From assembly GCA_002021875.1 (NCBI GenBank), contig CP018627.1:2914001-2978000 (forward strand): DNA of 64,000 nt, written 5' to 3'. The DNA is from Streptomyces hygroscopicus. GTDB lineage: Bacteria > Actinomycetota > Actinomycetes > Streptomycetales > Streptomycetaceae. The notes beneath the pieces were generated by a model. The model was not told the DNA's origin. It saw only the letters and a program-made list of their open reading frames with translations, and ran no database searches. Positions 46,559-55,378 of this stretch are shown one piece after another. The translations under genes were made by a program, and so were the position numbers. The first letter of the stretch is position 1. Every line of letters begins with the position of its first letter.

Positions 46559-47671
46559 TCAGCCAACCATCGCCCGCTCCTCCTTGGACAGTGCGGCGGA
46601 CGCCGCCTCGCCCCTGGGCCCGGCCACCCGGTCCCGGGCCCCGCCGCGGTGGGACGGGTCATGGACCTCGCCGACCAGCTTCTCCAGGACGTCCTCCAGG
46701 GCGACCAGCCCCAGCACCGTGCCGGACGCGTCGGCGACGGCCGCCAGATGGGAGGCGGCCCGGCGCATCGCGGTCAGGGCGTCGTCCAGCGGCAGCTCCG
46801 CCCGGAGCGTCTCGATCGGATGCCAGACCCGCTGCGGCACCGCCCGCTCCGGGAACTCCAGCTCCAGGACGTCCTTCACATGCAGATAGCCCATGAAGGC
46901 GCCGCCGGGGCCGCGCACCGGAAAGCGCGAGTAGCCGGTGCGCACGGTCAGCTCCTCGATCTCCCGGGGGGTGACCGAGGGGTCGACGGTGACCAGGCCC
47001 GCCGGGTCCAGGAGGACGTCGGTGATCGGGCGGCTGCCCAGCTCCAGGGCGTCCGCGAGCCGCTCGTGCTCACCGGGGTCGAGCAGCCCGGCCTGCCGGG
47101 AGTCCTCGACCAGATGGGTCAGCTGCTCACTGGTGAAGACGGCCTCGACCTCGTCCTTGGGCTCCACCCGGAACAGCCGCAGCACCAGCCGGGCGCACGC
47201 CCCCAGCAGCGCGGTGACCGGCCGGCACAGCCGCGCGAAGCCGACCAGCCCGGGGCCGAGCCACAGCGCGGTCTTGGCCGGCGCCGCCATGGCCAGGTTC
47301 TTCGGCACCATCTCGCCGATGAGCAGATGGAGGCAGACGACCACGGCGAGCGCGATGGCGTAGCCGAGGGGGTGCACCAGCTGCTCGGGCAGATGGACGG
47401 TGTGGAAGACCGGCTCCAGGAGCTGGGCGACGGTCGGCTCGGCGACCGCGCCGAGCGTCAGCGAGCAGATGGTGATGCCGAACTGCGCGGCCGCCATCAT
47501 CTGCGGCAGGTTCTCCAGGCCCGTCAGCACCGTACGGGCGCGCCCGGAGCCCTCGGCCGCGCGCGGTTCGATCTGGCTGCGGCGCACCGAGACCAGGGCG
47601 AACTCGGCGCCCACGAAGAAGCCGTTGACGAGGACCAGCAGGGCGGCGAAGAGAAGCTGTACCACACTCAT
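46559..47671 (-). CDS. CNNM/CBS-domain membrane protein (HlyC/CorC family), second copy
   Basis: A 370-residue membrane protein. Residues 1-175 are the CNNM domain with four membrane segments (LFAALLVLVNGFFVGAEFALVSVRRS, AQFGITICSLTLGAVAEPTVAQLL, GEMVPKNLAMAAP). A CBS pair follows (PITDVLLDP, GYSRFPVRG, GYLHVKDVLE). Relatives transport or sense Mg2+/Co2+ (CorB/CorC/YfjD). It lacks the C-terminal transporter-associated domain of the upstream paralogue. ATG 47671 overlaps the stop of that paralogue (ATGA), so the two are co-translated and could form a heteromer. Confidence 0.87.
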   Translation of the reverse strand: MSVVQLLFAALLVLVNGFFVGAEFALVSVRRSQIEPRAAEGSGRARTVLTGLENLPQMMAAAQFGITICSLTLGAVAEPTVAQLLEPVFHTVHLPEQLVHPLGYAIALAVVVCLHLLIGEMVPKNLAMAAPAKTALWLGPGLVGFARLCRPVTALLGACARLVLRLFRVEPKDEVEAVFTSEQLTHLVEDSRQAGLLDPGEHERLADALELGSRPITDVLLDPAGLVTVDPSVTPREIEELTVRTGYSRFPVRGPGGAFMGYLHVKDVLELEFPERAVPQRVWHPIETLRAELPLDDALTAMRRAASHLAAVADASGTVLGLVALEDVLEKLVGEVHDPSHRGGARDRVAGPRGEAASAALSKEERAMVG

Positions 47672-49041
47672 CGTCCGGTCCCCTCCCCGGCCGCGGCGCC
47701 GGCAGTCACCTTCAGCGGCGTACCCGGCTTCGTACGGACGATGCGCACCAGCTCCGCCCGGTGATGGCCGACCTGCCGGACGGCCAGTTTCCAGCCGGGC
47801 AGCTCGGCGGTGTCGCCGGGGACGGGGATCCGCGCCAGCAGATCGGCCACCAGCCCGGCCACGGTCTCGTACGGCCCGTCGGGCGCGTCGAGGCCGATCC
47901 GGCGCAGGGCGTCGACGCGGCAACCGCCGTCGGCGTCCCACGCGGTGCGGCCGTCCTCGGTGAGGGCCTGCACCAGGTCCGGGGTCTCCGCGGCCTCGTC
48001 GTCGTGCTCGTCGCGCACCTCGCCGACCAGCTCCTCGACGATGTCCTCCAGGGTGACCACACCGGCCGTGCCGCCGTATTCGTCGACGACCACGGCTATC
48101 GGCTGTTCGCTGCGCAGCCGCTCCAGCAGCGGCTGGACCGGCAGCGTCTCGGGAACCAGCAGCGGCGGCTGGGCGATCCGGCTGACGGATGTGCGCAGCC
48201 GGTCCCCCGCGGGCACCGCGAGGGCGTCCTTGAGGTGCACCATCCCGATGACCTCGTCCAGCCGGTGGCGGTAGACGGGGAAGCGGGACAGCCCGGTGGC
48301 CCGGGTGAGGTTGAGCACATCCACGGCGGTCGCCGAGGAGTGCAGCGCGCTGACCCGCACCCGCGGGGTCATCACATGCTGGGTGGTCAGCTCGCCCAGG
48401 GACAGGGTGCGGACGAACAGATCCGCCGTGTCCTGCTCGATCGCGCCGGCCCGCGCCGAATGGCGGGCGAGTGAGACCAGCTCACCGGGGGTGCGGGCGG
48501 AGGCCAGCTCCTCGGTGGGCTCGACGCCAAGCGCCCGCACCAGCCGGTTGGCCACGGTGTTGAGCAGGGCGATCACGGGCCGGAAGAAGCGGGCGAAGGC
48601 GTACTGCGGGCCCGCGACGAAGCGCGCGACCTGCAGCGGCCGGGAGACCGCCCAGTTCTTGGGCACCAGCTCACCGATGACCATCTGGACCGCGGAGGCC
48701 AGCAGCATGCCGAGGACGACGGCGACACCGGAGACGGCGCCGTGCGGCAGTCCGACCGCCTCCAGCGGCGCGGTCAGCAGATGGCCGAGCGCGGGCTCGG
48801 CGAGCATGCCGACGATCAGCGAGGTGATGGTGATGCCGAGCTGGGTGCCGGAGAGCTGGAAGGACAGCTCGCGCAGCGCCTCGACGACGGTACGGGCGCG
48901 CTTGTCGCCCTCGTCGGCCGCTCGCTCGGCGTCCGGCCGCTCGACGGTGACCAGGCCGAACTCGGCGGCCACGAAGAAGCCGTTGGCGAGGATCAGGACA
49001 AGTGCCGCACAGAGCAGCAGGAGGGACAGGGTGGTGCTCAT
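47668..49041 (-). CDS. CNNM/CBS-domain membrane protein (HlyC/CorC family), first copy
   Basis: A 457-residue protein with the full CNNM-CBS-CorC_HlyC layout: four membrane segments (ALVLILANGFFVAAEFGLVTVERPD, GTQLGITITSLIVGMLAEPAL, GELVPKNWAVSRP), two CBS motifs (HVMTPRVRVSAL, GLSRFPVYRHRLDEVIGMVHLKD, AVVVDEYGGTAGVVTLEDIVEELVGEV) and a C-terminal FAD-fold domain ending HRAELVRIVRT. The family is linked to Mg2+ efflux or control. ATG 49041; the paralogue follows immediately. Confidence 0.9.
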   Translation of the reverse strand: MSTTLSLLLLCAALVLILANGFFVAAEFGLVTVERPDAERAADEGDKRARTVVEALRELSFQLSGTQLGITITSLIVGMLAEPALGHLLTAPLEAVGLPHGAVSGVAVVLGMLLASAVQMVIGELVPKNWAVSRPLQVARFVAGPQYAFARFFRPVIALLNTVANRLVRALGVEPTEELASARTPGELVSLARHSARAGAIEQDTADLFVRTLSLGELTTQHVMTPRVRVSALHSSATAVDVLNLTRATGLSRFPVYRHRLDEVIGMVHLKDALAVPAGDRLRTSVSRIAQPPLLVPETLPVQPLLERLRSEQPIAVVVDEYGGTAGVVTLEDIVEELVGEVRDEHDDEAAETPDLVQALTEDGRTAWDADGGCRVDALRRIGLDAPDGPYETVAGLVADLLARIPVPGDTAELPGWKLAVRQVGHHRAELVRIVRTKPGTPLKVTAGAAAGEGTGR

Positions 49042-49356
49042 GCCGCCGCCTTGTGGTCGGCGGCGGCGCAGGTACTACAGGACGATCCGTCCATCTGCGG
49101 AGGGAGTCACTCCTCGGGTCGCAGGGGAGCCCGCCGGGGCGCACGCGGTGCGTGCGCACAGGGAGAGGCGGGGTGGGGCACCGTTCGGCCCCGGCAACAG
49201 GGTAATCAAGGATGGGGCGTGACGGGCAGGCCCCTCACGCCGTTGGAGTGCCGATCAGTTTCCCGGCCGGTTCGGTGGGACCCGCCCGACAGGGGCGAAA
49301 ACGGGCGCAAAGGGGCAGCTCAGCACTGCTGGGGCCGGGCGGCCCGGCCGGGCGGC
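49042..49356. other. Intergenic region upstream of the CNNM pair
   Basis: No gene is supported here. It holds the upstream region of the minus-strand CNNM pair on its left and, at 49333-49349, a GGCCGGG-CGG-CCCGGCC hairpin just after the stop of the PH-domain gene that probably ends that transcript. Confidence 0.5.
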
Positions 49357-49812
49357 TCAGTCCATGGCACGGCCCGTGCCGTGTTGCTCGGCGAGGGCGC
49401 GCAGGGCCCGCGCGTCGCTGATGGCCCGCGCCTTGGCGATGCCCGGCTGGATGCCCATCGCGGGCAGGCTGGTGCCGTCGGCGAGGTCCAGATAGACCCA
49501 CGGGTCGCCGGGGCGCAGATTGACCCGGAGCACCTCCGCCCACTCCAGCCGCCGCTTGGTGGTGAGGTTGACGACGGTCACGCCGTCCTCCTCGGCCACC
49601 ACCTTGGGGCGGCTGAGCAGCGTCAGCACCCCGAAGAACAGCAGCCCGGTGATGATGAAGCTGGCCCTCTCCCCCGGCCCCAGCCGCTCCAGCAGCAGGG
49701 CGACCACCGTGAGGACGACCAGGACGGCGACGCCGACGGTCATCAGGACGGCCCGGGTCCTGGTCGGCCGGAAGGTGACGGGCAGGGCGGGCGGGGGCGC
49801 GGCGGCGGACAC
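49357..49812 (-). CDS. PH-domain membrane protein
   Basis: A 151-residue actinobacterial protein. Two hydrophobic segments (AVLMTVGVAVLVVLTVVALLL and SFIITGLLFFGVLTLL) form a membrane hairpin, followed by a bacterial PH-like domain (VVAEEDGVTVVNLTTKRRLEWAEVLRVNLR, PWVYLDLADG). A conserved gene often placed next to hisG in Streptomyces; its function is unknown. A hairpin lies directly downstream. Confidence 0.85.
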   Translation of the reverse strand: MSAAAPPPALPVTFRPTRTRAVLMTVGVAVLVVLTVVALLLERLGPGERASFIITGLLFFGVLTLLSRPKVVAEEDGVTVVNLTTKRRLEWAEVLRVNLRPGDPWVYLDLADGTSLPAMGIQPGIAKARAISDARALRALAEQHGTGRAMD

Positions 49813-49869
49813 GTGGGTCGGCCTCTCGGATGAGGAGGAACGGGAGGGAAGGCGGGGCGGGGGCGGCCG

Positions 49870-50718
49870 TCAGAGGCGGCAGGCGTGGATGCCCGTGGTG
49901 AGGATGGCCCGGGCCCCCAGGTCGTAGAGCTCGTCCATGATCCGCTGGGCGTCCTTGGCGGGGACCATCGAGCGGACCGCGACCCAGCCCTCGTGGTGCA
50001 GCGGGGAGACGGTGGGCGACTCCAGGCCCGGGGTGAGCGCGACGGCGCGCTCCACCTGCTCCACCCGGATGTCGTAGTCCATCATCACGTAGCGCCGGGC
50101 GACCAGGACGCCCTGCATGCGGCGGAGGAACTGCTGGACCTTGGGGTCGTCGCTGGGGTCGCCGGTGCGGCGGATGACGACCGCCTCGGACTCCAGGATG
50201 GGCTCGCCGATGATCTCCAGCCCGGCGTTGCGCAGGGTGGTGCCGGTCTCGACCACATCCGCGATGATCTCGGCGACACCGAGCTGGATGGCGGTCTCGA
50301 CGGCCCCGTCGAGGTGGACCACGGCGGCGTCCACCCCGTTGTCGGCGAGGTGCTTGGTGACCAGTCCGGCGAAGGAGGTGGCCACGGTCATCCCGCCGAA
50401 CTCGCTGACGTCCTTCGCCGTGCCGGGGCGGGTGGCGTAGCGGAAGGTGGACCCGGCGAAGCCGAGCTGCATGATCTCCTCGGCCTGGGAGCCGGAATCC
50501 AGCAGCAGATCGCGGCCGGTGATGCCGATGTCGAGCCGGCCGGAGCCCACGTACACGGCGATGTCGCGGGGGCGGAGGAAGAAGAACTCCACCTCGTTCT
50601 CCGCGTCGACGAGGACCAGCTCCCGGCGGTCCTTGCGCTGCCGGTAGCCCGCCTCATGGAGCATCGCCGACGCAGGCTCGGACAGTGAACCCTTGTTGGG
50701 GACGGCGATGCGCAGCAT
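49870..50718 (-). CDS. hisG: ATP phosphoribosyltransferase
   Basis: The first enzyme of histidine biosynthesis, joining ATP and PRPP. The 282-residue length is the long, HisZ-independent form. Landmarks are MLRIAVPNKGSLSEPA, RPRDIAVYVGSGRLDIGITGRDLL, the PRPP loop EIIADVVETGTTLRNAGL, and a C-terminal ACT-like regulatory domain (GWVAVRSMVPAKDAQRIMDEL, ILTTGIHACRL) that binds His for feedback inhibition. It lies 48 bases after hisE, which is the usual actinobacterial arrangement separated from the main his operon. Confidence 0.97.
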   Translation of the reverse strand: MLRIAVPNKGSLSEPASAMLHEAGYRQRKDRRELVLVDAENEVEFFFLRPRDIAVYVGSGRLDIGITGRDLLLDSGSQAEEIMQLGFAGSTFRYATRPGTAKDVSEFGGMTVATSFAGLVTKHLADNGVDAAVVHLDGAVETAIQLGVAEIIADVVETGTTLRNAGLEIIGEPILESEAVVIRRTGDPSDDPKVQQFLRRMQGVLVARRYVMMDYDIRVEQVERAVALTPGLESPTVSPLHHEGWVAVRSMVPAKDAQRIMDELYDLGARAILTTGIHACRL

Positions 50719-50766
50719 GAGTGCTCTTTCCTTCGGTTGCGAGGGTGAGGGTGTGGGCGGGGGGTG

Positions 50767-51051
50767 TCAGAGGTGGGCGTAGACGTCGTCGAGGGTCAGC
50801 CCCTTGGCGACCATCATCACCTGAAGGTGGTACAGGAGCTGGGAGATCTCCTCGGCGGTCGCCTCGTCGCTTTCGTACTCGGCGGCCATCCACACCTCGG
50901 CGGCCTCCTCCACGACCTTCTTACCGATGGCGTGCACACCGGAGTGGACCAGTTCGGCGGTGCGGGAGGTGGCGGGATCGGCCGTGGCGGCCTTCTGCTG
51001 GAGCTCGGTGAAGAGCTCCTCGAACGTCTTCTTGGGCATGGTGTCCGTCAT
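50767..51051 (-). CDS. hisE: Phosphoribosyl-ATP pyrophosphatase
   Basis: A 94-residue single-domain HisE, second step of histidine biosynthesis. The all-helical MazG-like fold shows [31 protein letters not shown] with the Mg2+-binding Glu residues, and [22 protein letters not shown] 51051 is listed; ATG 51039 (starting PKKTFEEL) gives the length usual in Streptomyces and cannot be excluded. It lies 24 bases after ribH on the same strand, so the rib and his genes may be co-transcribed. Confidence 0.95.
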   Translation of the reverse strand: MTDTMPKKTFEELFTELQQKAATADPATSRTAELVHSGVHAIGKKVVEEAAEVWMAAEYESDEATAEEISQLLYHLQVMMVAKGLTLDDVYAHL

Positions 51052-51075
51052 CCTACTTGGGCCGTGCGACACCCC

Positions 51076-51561
51076 TCAGCGCCAGGGTTCGGCGACCGAG
51101 CGCAGGGTGGTGGCGGTGGCGACGGCCGCGGTGACCGCCTCATGGCCCTTGTCCTCGCTGGAGCCCGCGATCCCGGCCCGGTCCAGGGCCTGCTCCTCGG
51201 TGTCGCAGGTCAGCACGCCGAAGCCGATGGGAACGCCGGTGTCCACGCTGACCTGGGTCAGCCCCTGGGTGACGCCCTGGCACACATAGTCGAAGTGCGG
51301 GGTGCCGCCGCGGATGACGACGCCCAGGGCCACGATCGCGTCATAGCCGCGGTCCGCGAGCACCTTCGCGACCACCGGCAGCTCGAAGCTGCCCGGCACC
51401 CGCAGCACGGTGGGCTCGTCGATGCCCAGCTCTCCGAGGGCGCGCAGGGCGCCGTCGAGCAGCCCGTCCATCACCTTCTCGTGCCACTGTGCGGCGATGA
51501 CGGCGACGCGCAGGTCCCCGCAGTTCTTCACGGACAGTTCGGGGGCGCCCTTACCGCTCAC
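51076..51561 (-). CDS. ribH: 6,7-Dimethyl-8-ribityllumazine synthase
   Basis: A 161-residue lumazine synthase, the penultimate enzyme of riboflavin synthesis, which assembles as a 60-mer or pentamer. Conserved blocks are [59 protein letters not shown] and [16 protein letters not shown]. The catalytic His lies in GTPHFDYV. It follows ribBA after 54 bases. Confidence 0.96.
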   Translation of the reverse strand: MSGKGAPELSVKNCGDLRVAVIAAQWHEKVMDGLLDGALRALGELGIDEPTVLRVPGSFELPVVAKVLADRGYDAIVALGVVIRGGTPHFDYVCQGVTQGLTQVSVDTGVPIGFGVLTCDTEEQALDRAGIAGSSEDKGHEAVTAAVATATTLRSVAEPWR

Positions 51562-51615
51562 GTCTCTCCTCGGTGCTTTCGCTGATGTGCTGGTGTATGG
51601 GGGTACTTGAGGTGG

Positions 51616-52947
51616 TCACTGGTTGCCGCAGGCGGAAACGGGCTCGGCGCGGTCGCCGTCCAGCCAGGGCAGGTCGTGCCCCATCCGGTCCCGCTTCGTC
51701 CGCAGGTAGCGGAGATTGTGCTCGCCGGCCTGGACGGGCATCGGCTCCCGGCCGGTGACCCGCAGCCCGTGCCGGACCAGCCCCGTGGTCTTGTCCGGGT
51801 TGTTGGTCATCAGCCGCAGCGAGCGCACGCCGAGATCGGCGAGGATCTCCGCGCCCGCGGCGTAGTCCCGCGCGTCGGCGGGCAGGCCGAGCTCCAGATT
51901 GGCGTCCAGGGTGTCCCGGCCCAGCTCCTGCAGTTCGTACGCGCGCAGCTTGGACAGCAGTCCGATGCCGCGCCCCTCGTGGCCGCGCAGATACAGGACG
52001 ATGCCACGGCCCTCGGCGGTGACCCGCTCCAGCGCGGCGTGCAGCTGGGGGCCGCAGTCGCAGCGCAGCGAGTGGAAGACATCGCCGGTGAGGCATTCGG
52101 AGTGGACGCGGACCAGCACGTCCTCACCGTCCCCGATCTCGCCCTGGACCAGCGCGATGTGCTCCACGCCGTCGGACGCGCGGTAGCCGAACGCCCGGAA
52201 GTCGCCGAAGGCGGTGGGCAGCCGGGTCTCGGCCTCGCGCCGCACCAGCGGCTCGGCGGGCTTGCGGTACGCGATCAGATCGGCGATGGAGACGATCGCC
52301 AGGTCGTGCTTGCGGGCGAACGCGACCAGGTCGGGCAGGCGCAGCATCACGCCGTCCTCCCCCGCGATCTCGCAGATCACGGCCGCCGGGCGCAGTCCGG
52401 CGAGCCGGGCCAGGTCGACCCCGGCCTCGGTGTGGCCGTCGCGGGCGAGCACACCGCCGGGGCGGGCGCGCAGCGGGAAGATATGGCCGGGGCGCACGAG
52501 GTCGCCGGGGACGGTGCCCGGGTCGGCCAGCAGCCGCAGGGTGGTGGCCCGGTCGGCGGCGGAGATCCCGGTGCTGACGCCGTGTTCGGCGGTGGCGTCG
52601 ACCGAGACGGTGAAGGCGGTCCGCATGGACTCGGTGTTCTCTTCGACCATCTGGGGAAGCCGGAGCCGGTCGAGGTCGGCGCTCTCCATGGGCGCGCAGA
52701 TGAGTCCCCGGCACTCGTTCATCATGAACGCGACGATCTCCGGGGTGATCATCTCGGCGGCGGCGACGAGGTCGCCCTCGTTCTCCCGGTCCTCGTCGTC
52801 CACGACGACGACGGGGCGGCCCGCGGCGATGTCGGCGATGGCCCGCTCGATGGGGTCCAGGGCCAGTTCGTCGGGCCAGTGCGCGGCTCGCAGGGGAGCG
52901 GCCGGGCCACTCGGATGCGGGTCGCTGACCGCGTATGCCTCGCTCAT
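51616..52947 (-). CDS. ribBA: Bifunctional DHBP synthase / GTP cyclohydrolase II
   Basis: A 443-residue fusion. Residues 25-230 are 3,4-dihydroxy-2-butanone-4-phosphate synthase ([54 protein letters not shown]). Residues 235-430 are GTP cyclohydrolase II with its zinc site ([20 protein letters not shown]) and [10 protein letters not shown]. It supplies both precursors of riboflavin. Its start overlaps the ribE stop (ATGA). The usual actinobacterial ribM transporter gene is not found between ribE and ribBA here. Confidence 0.97.
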   Translation of the reverse strand: MSEAYAVSDPHPSGPAAPLRAAHWPDELALDPIERAIADIAAGRPVVVVDDEDRENEGDLVAAAEMITPEIVAFMMNECRGLICAPMESADLDRLRLPQMVEENTESMRTAFTVSVDATAEHGVSTGISAADRATTLRLLADPGTVPGDLVRPGHIFPLRARPGGVLARDGHTEAGVDLARLAGLRPAAVICEIAGEDGVMLRLPDLVAFARKHDLAIVSIADLIAYRKPAEPLVRREAETRLPTAFGDFRAFGYRASDGVEHIALVQGEIGDGEDVLVRVHSECLTGDVFHSLRCDCGPQLHAALERVTAEGRGIVLYLRGHEGRGIGLLSKLRAYELQELGRDTLDANLELGLPADARDYAAGAEILADLGVRSLRLMTNNPDKTTGLVRHGLRVTGREPMPVQAGEHNLRYLRTKRDRMGHDLPWLDGDRAEPVSACGNQ

Positions 52948-53636
52948 GCTGTGGCCTCCTCGTCCTGCGTGCCGTTGTTCCGCATGCCGTTGTCCAGCAA
53001 GCCGGTGCCCTGCGGGCCGTTGTTCTGCTGGCCGTTGTCCCGTCCCAGCAGCCGTTCGACGTACTTGGCGAGCACATCCACCTCGAGGTTGACCGGGTCC
53101 CCGGCCTGTTTGACGCCGAGCGTGGTGAGCGCGAGGGTCGTCGGGATGAGGCTGACGGTGAAGTAGTCGGGGCCCGCGTCGACGACGGTCAGGCTGATGC
53201 CGTCGACCGTGATGGAGCCCTTCTCGACGACATAGCGGCTCAGCTCGGCGGGCAGCGAGATCTTCACGATCTCCCAGTGCTCGGAGAGCTTGCGGTCCAC
53301 GATGGCGCCGGTGCCGTCCACATGGCCCTGCACGATGTGGCCGCCGAGCCGTCCGCCCAGCGCCATGGGGCGCTCCAGGTTGACCCGGGAGCCGATGTCG
53401 AGCGCGCCGAGGCTGGAGCGGTCCAGGGTCTCGGCCATGACGTCGGCGCTGAACCGGGTGCCCTCCGGGTCCTCGATGAGGTCGACGACGGTGAGACAGA
53501 CGCCGTTGACGGCGATGGAGTCGCCGTGCTTCGCCCCCTCGGTGACGACGGGGCCGCGCACCTGGAAGCGGGACGCGTCGCCCAGGTGCTCGATGGCGAC
53601 GATCTCACCCAGTTCTTCGACAATTCCGGTGAACAC
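52944..53636 (-). CDS. ribE: Riboflavin synthase alpha chain, with Asn/Gly-rich tail
   Basis: A 230-residue trimeric riboflavin synthase. It starts [19 protein letters not shown], and has two lumazine-binding barrel repeats (NGVCLTVVD at the first, DGISLTVVD at the second; [23 protein letters not shown]). The last 35 residues (from [11 protein letters not shown] on) form an Asn/Gly/Gln-rich low-complexity tail not present in most homologues, coded by imperfect GCCGTTGTTC-like repeats. The catalytic domain is complete. It starts one base after the ribD stop. Confidence 0.95.
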   Translation of the reverse strand: MFTGIVEELGEIVAIEHLGDASRFQVRGPVVTEGAKHGDSIAVNGVCLTVVDLIEDPEGTRFSADVMAETLDRSSLGALDIGSRVNLERPMALGGRLGGHIVQGHVDGTGAIVDRKLSEHWEIVKISLPAELSRYVVEKGSITVDGISLTVVDAGPDYFTVSLIPTTLALTTLGVKQAGDPVNLEVDVLAKYVERLLGRDNGQQNNGPQGTGLLDNGMRNNGTQDEEATA

Positions 53637-53637
53637 T

Positions 53638-54747
53638 TCAGTTCTCCTCGGCGAGGGGGGCGGGGGCGACGGGAACGGCGGTGACGCGCAGATCGGGGCC
53701 GAGCCGGGTGACGTCGGCCGTCTCGAGGCGCAACGCCTGCGCGATGGTGGTGATTCCGGCGTCGGCGAGGGCGGCGGGGCCCGCGCCGAGCAGGACGGGA
53801 GCGAGATAGCCGACGACCTTGTCGACGGCGCCCGCGGCGAGGAACGCGCCGGCGAGGGTGGGCCCGCCCTCCAGCAGGACGGAGCGCACCCCGCGGCCGT
53901 GCAGCTCGGCGAGGAGGGCGGGGATCGCGAGGCCGCCGTCCGCGCGTGGCAGCCTTACGGTCTCCACGCCCGGCCGCCGGGGCAGATGGGCGGTACTGGC
54001 GTCCTCGGCGACGGCGAGCAGCGTGGGCGCGGCGTCGTCCAGGACCCGGGCGCCGGGCTTGATGGTCGCGGCCGTGTCCACGACGACCCGCAGCGGCTGG
54101 GTGACACCCTCCCGGTCCCGTACGGCCAGGTGGGGGTCGTCGGCGCGCAGGGTGCCGGAGCCGACGACGACGGCGTCGGCCGCCGCGCGCAACCGGTGCA
54201 CATCGGCGCGGGACTCGGGGGAGGTGATCCACCGGCTGGTGCCGTCGGCGGCGGCGCTGCGGCCGTCCAGGGTCGCGGCGAACTTCCACAGTACGAAGGG
54301 GCGGCCGCGGCGCATCGCGGTCAGCCAGGGCTCGTTGACCGCCTCGGCCTCCTCGGCCAGCAGCCCGGCATCGACCTCCACCCCGGCGGCGGCGAGGGTC
54401 GCGGCGCCGCCCCGGGCCTGTGCGGTGGGATCGCCGACGGCGTAATGGACGCGGGCGATCCCGGCGGCGATCAGGGCCTGGGAGCAGGGGCCGGTGCGGC
54501 CGGTGTGGTCACACGGTTCGAGGGTGACGAGGGCGGTGCCGCCACGGGCCCGCTCCCCCGCCGCGCGCAGCGCGTGGACCTCGGCATGCGGACCACCGGC
54601 CCGCTGGTGCCAGCCCTCGCCGACGACGCGGCCGCCGGCGTCGAGGATGACGCAGCCGACGACGGGGTTGGGGCTGGTGTGGCCGAGGCCGCGGGCGGCG
54701 AGCGCGACGGCATGGCGCATCGCTTGGGCTTCGGCTGCGGTGGCCAC
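53638..54747 (-). CDS. ribD: Bifunctional riboflavin deaminase/reductase
   Basis: A 369-residue fusion. The N-terminal deaminase has the zinc motif HAEVHAL and PCDHTGRTGPC; the C-terminal reductase starts at LWKFAATLDGRSAAADGTSRWI with SVLLEGGPTLAGAFL. It makes the pyrimidine intermediate of riboflavin. GTG 54747 is chosen because AGGAGGA lies 7 bases ahead and the deaminase starts normally from there; an upstream frame start would add 17 residues without homology. It is the first gene after the FMN riboswitch. Confidence 0.94.
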   Translation of the reverse strand: MATAAEAQAMRHAVALAARGLGHTSPNPVVGCVILDAGGRVVGEGWHQRAGGPHAEVHALRAAGERARGGTALVTLEPCDHTGRTGPCSQALIAAGIARVHYAVGDPTAQARGGAATLAAAGVEVDAGLLAEEAEAVNEPWLTAMRRGRPFVLWKFAATLDGRSAAADGTSRWITSPESRADVHRLRAAADAVVVGSGTLRADDPHLAVRDREGVTQPLRVVVDTAATIKPGARVLDDAAPTLLAVAEDASTAHLPRRPGVETVRLPRADGGLAIPALLAELHGRGVRSVLLEGGPTLAGAFLAAGAVDKVVGYLAPVLLGAGPAALADAGITTIAQALRLETADVTRLGPDLRVTAVPVAPAPLAEEN

Positions 54748-54903
54748 CGGGTCCTCCTGCCTCTTCGGGCACGGACTCCGGGGCTGTCGAGATGACAAAG
54801 AAACGGGAACGCCGTCGCCGGCACGCCAGGTTCGGCAAAAGGCCCGCCCTGCCTACGCAAGGACGGACCGCCGAGGCGGCGCACCGGTGATGTCGCTACC
54901 GCC

Positions 54904-55030
54904 GCGCACTGCCTCCCATCCGGACTTTCACCGTCGGTCCAGGAATTTCACCTGGTCAACCGGCCGCTGGCGGCGGACGGGTCGCGGACTGTAACCGCCG
55001 GTTCGGATTTTCACCGACCCCGGAGTGCGC
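54904..55030 (-). promoter_or_regulatory. FMN riboswitch (RFN element)
   Basis: Read on the minus strand the region shows the conserved RFN core: GGGGTCGGTGAAAATCC, CCGGCGGT, AGTCCGCGA, GGTGAAATTCC, and GACGGTGAAAGTCCGGATGG ending with GGAGGCAGT. The closing stem P1 is GCGCACT (55030-55024) paired with AGTGCGC (54910-54904). It lies 157 bases upstream of ribD on the same strand and should shut the rib genes off when FMN is abundant. The expression platform between it and ribD contains several GC-rich hairpins. Confidence 0.95.
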
Positions 55031-55128
55031 TGACGTCACTGGTACGCCCCTAGTGTGCCATGGCCATCAGCGCAGGTGGGAGGCAAGACCAATGTGGCCT
55101 CCCTCACCCGCCCCGCCCGGGGGTAGTT

Positions 55129-55360
55129 CCCCCACCCCGCCCCTTCCCGAACCGGGGGCAAGCCCCCGCCCCCCGGCAGCCCCGGGGCGACGCGCCCACC
55201 ACCGGCGGCCGCGGCGCCCACCGGACGCGGGCCCACGCCTGCCCCGGCCGCCCGCGGGCCGCCCGGGCCTCGGCGGCATCCACGGCATCCACGCCGGTCC
55301 CGAGCCGGGGCCGGGGGGCCGGGGGCTTGACCCCGGTTTCGGGAAGGGGCGGGGTGGGGG
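55129..55360. repeat. Long imperfect inverted repeat, MITE/REP-like
   Basis: The arm 55129-55176 (CCCCACCCCGCCCCTTCCCG...) is matched in inverted orientation by 55311-55360 with only about four mismatches over 48 bases; 134 very GC-rich bases lie between. The region 55048-55378 has no convincing gene. A shorter form of the arm occurs near 46427-46465. It could be a non-autonomous mobile repeat or a transcription barrier between the riboswitch and the lyase gene. Confidence 0.7.
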
Positions 55361-55378
55361 AGAAAACCCGTTGCCCCA

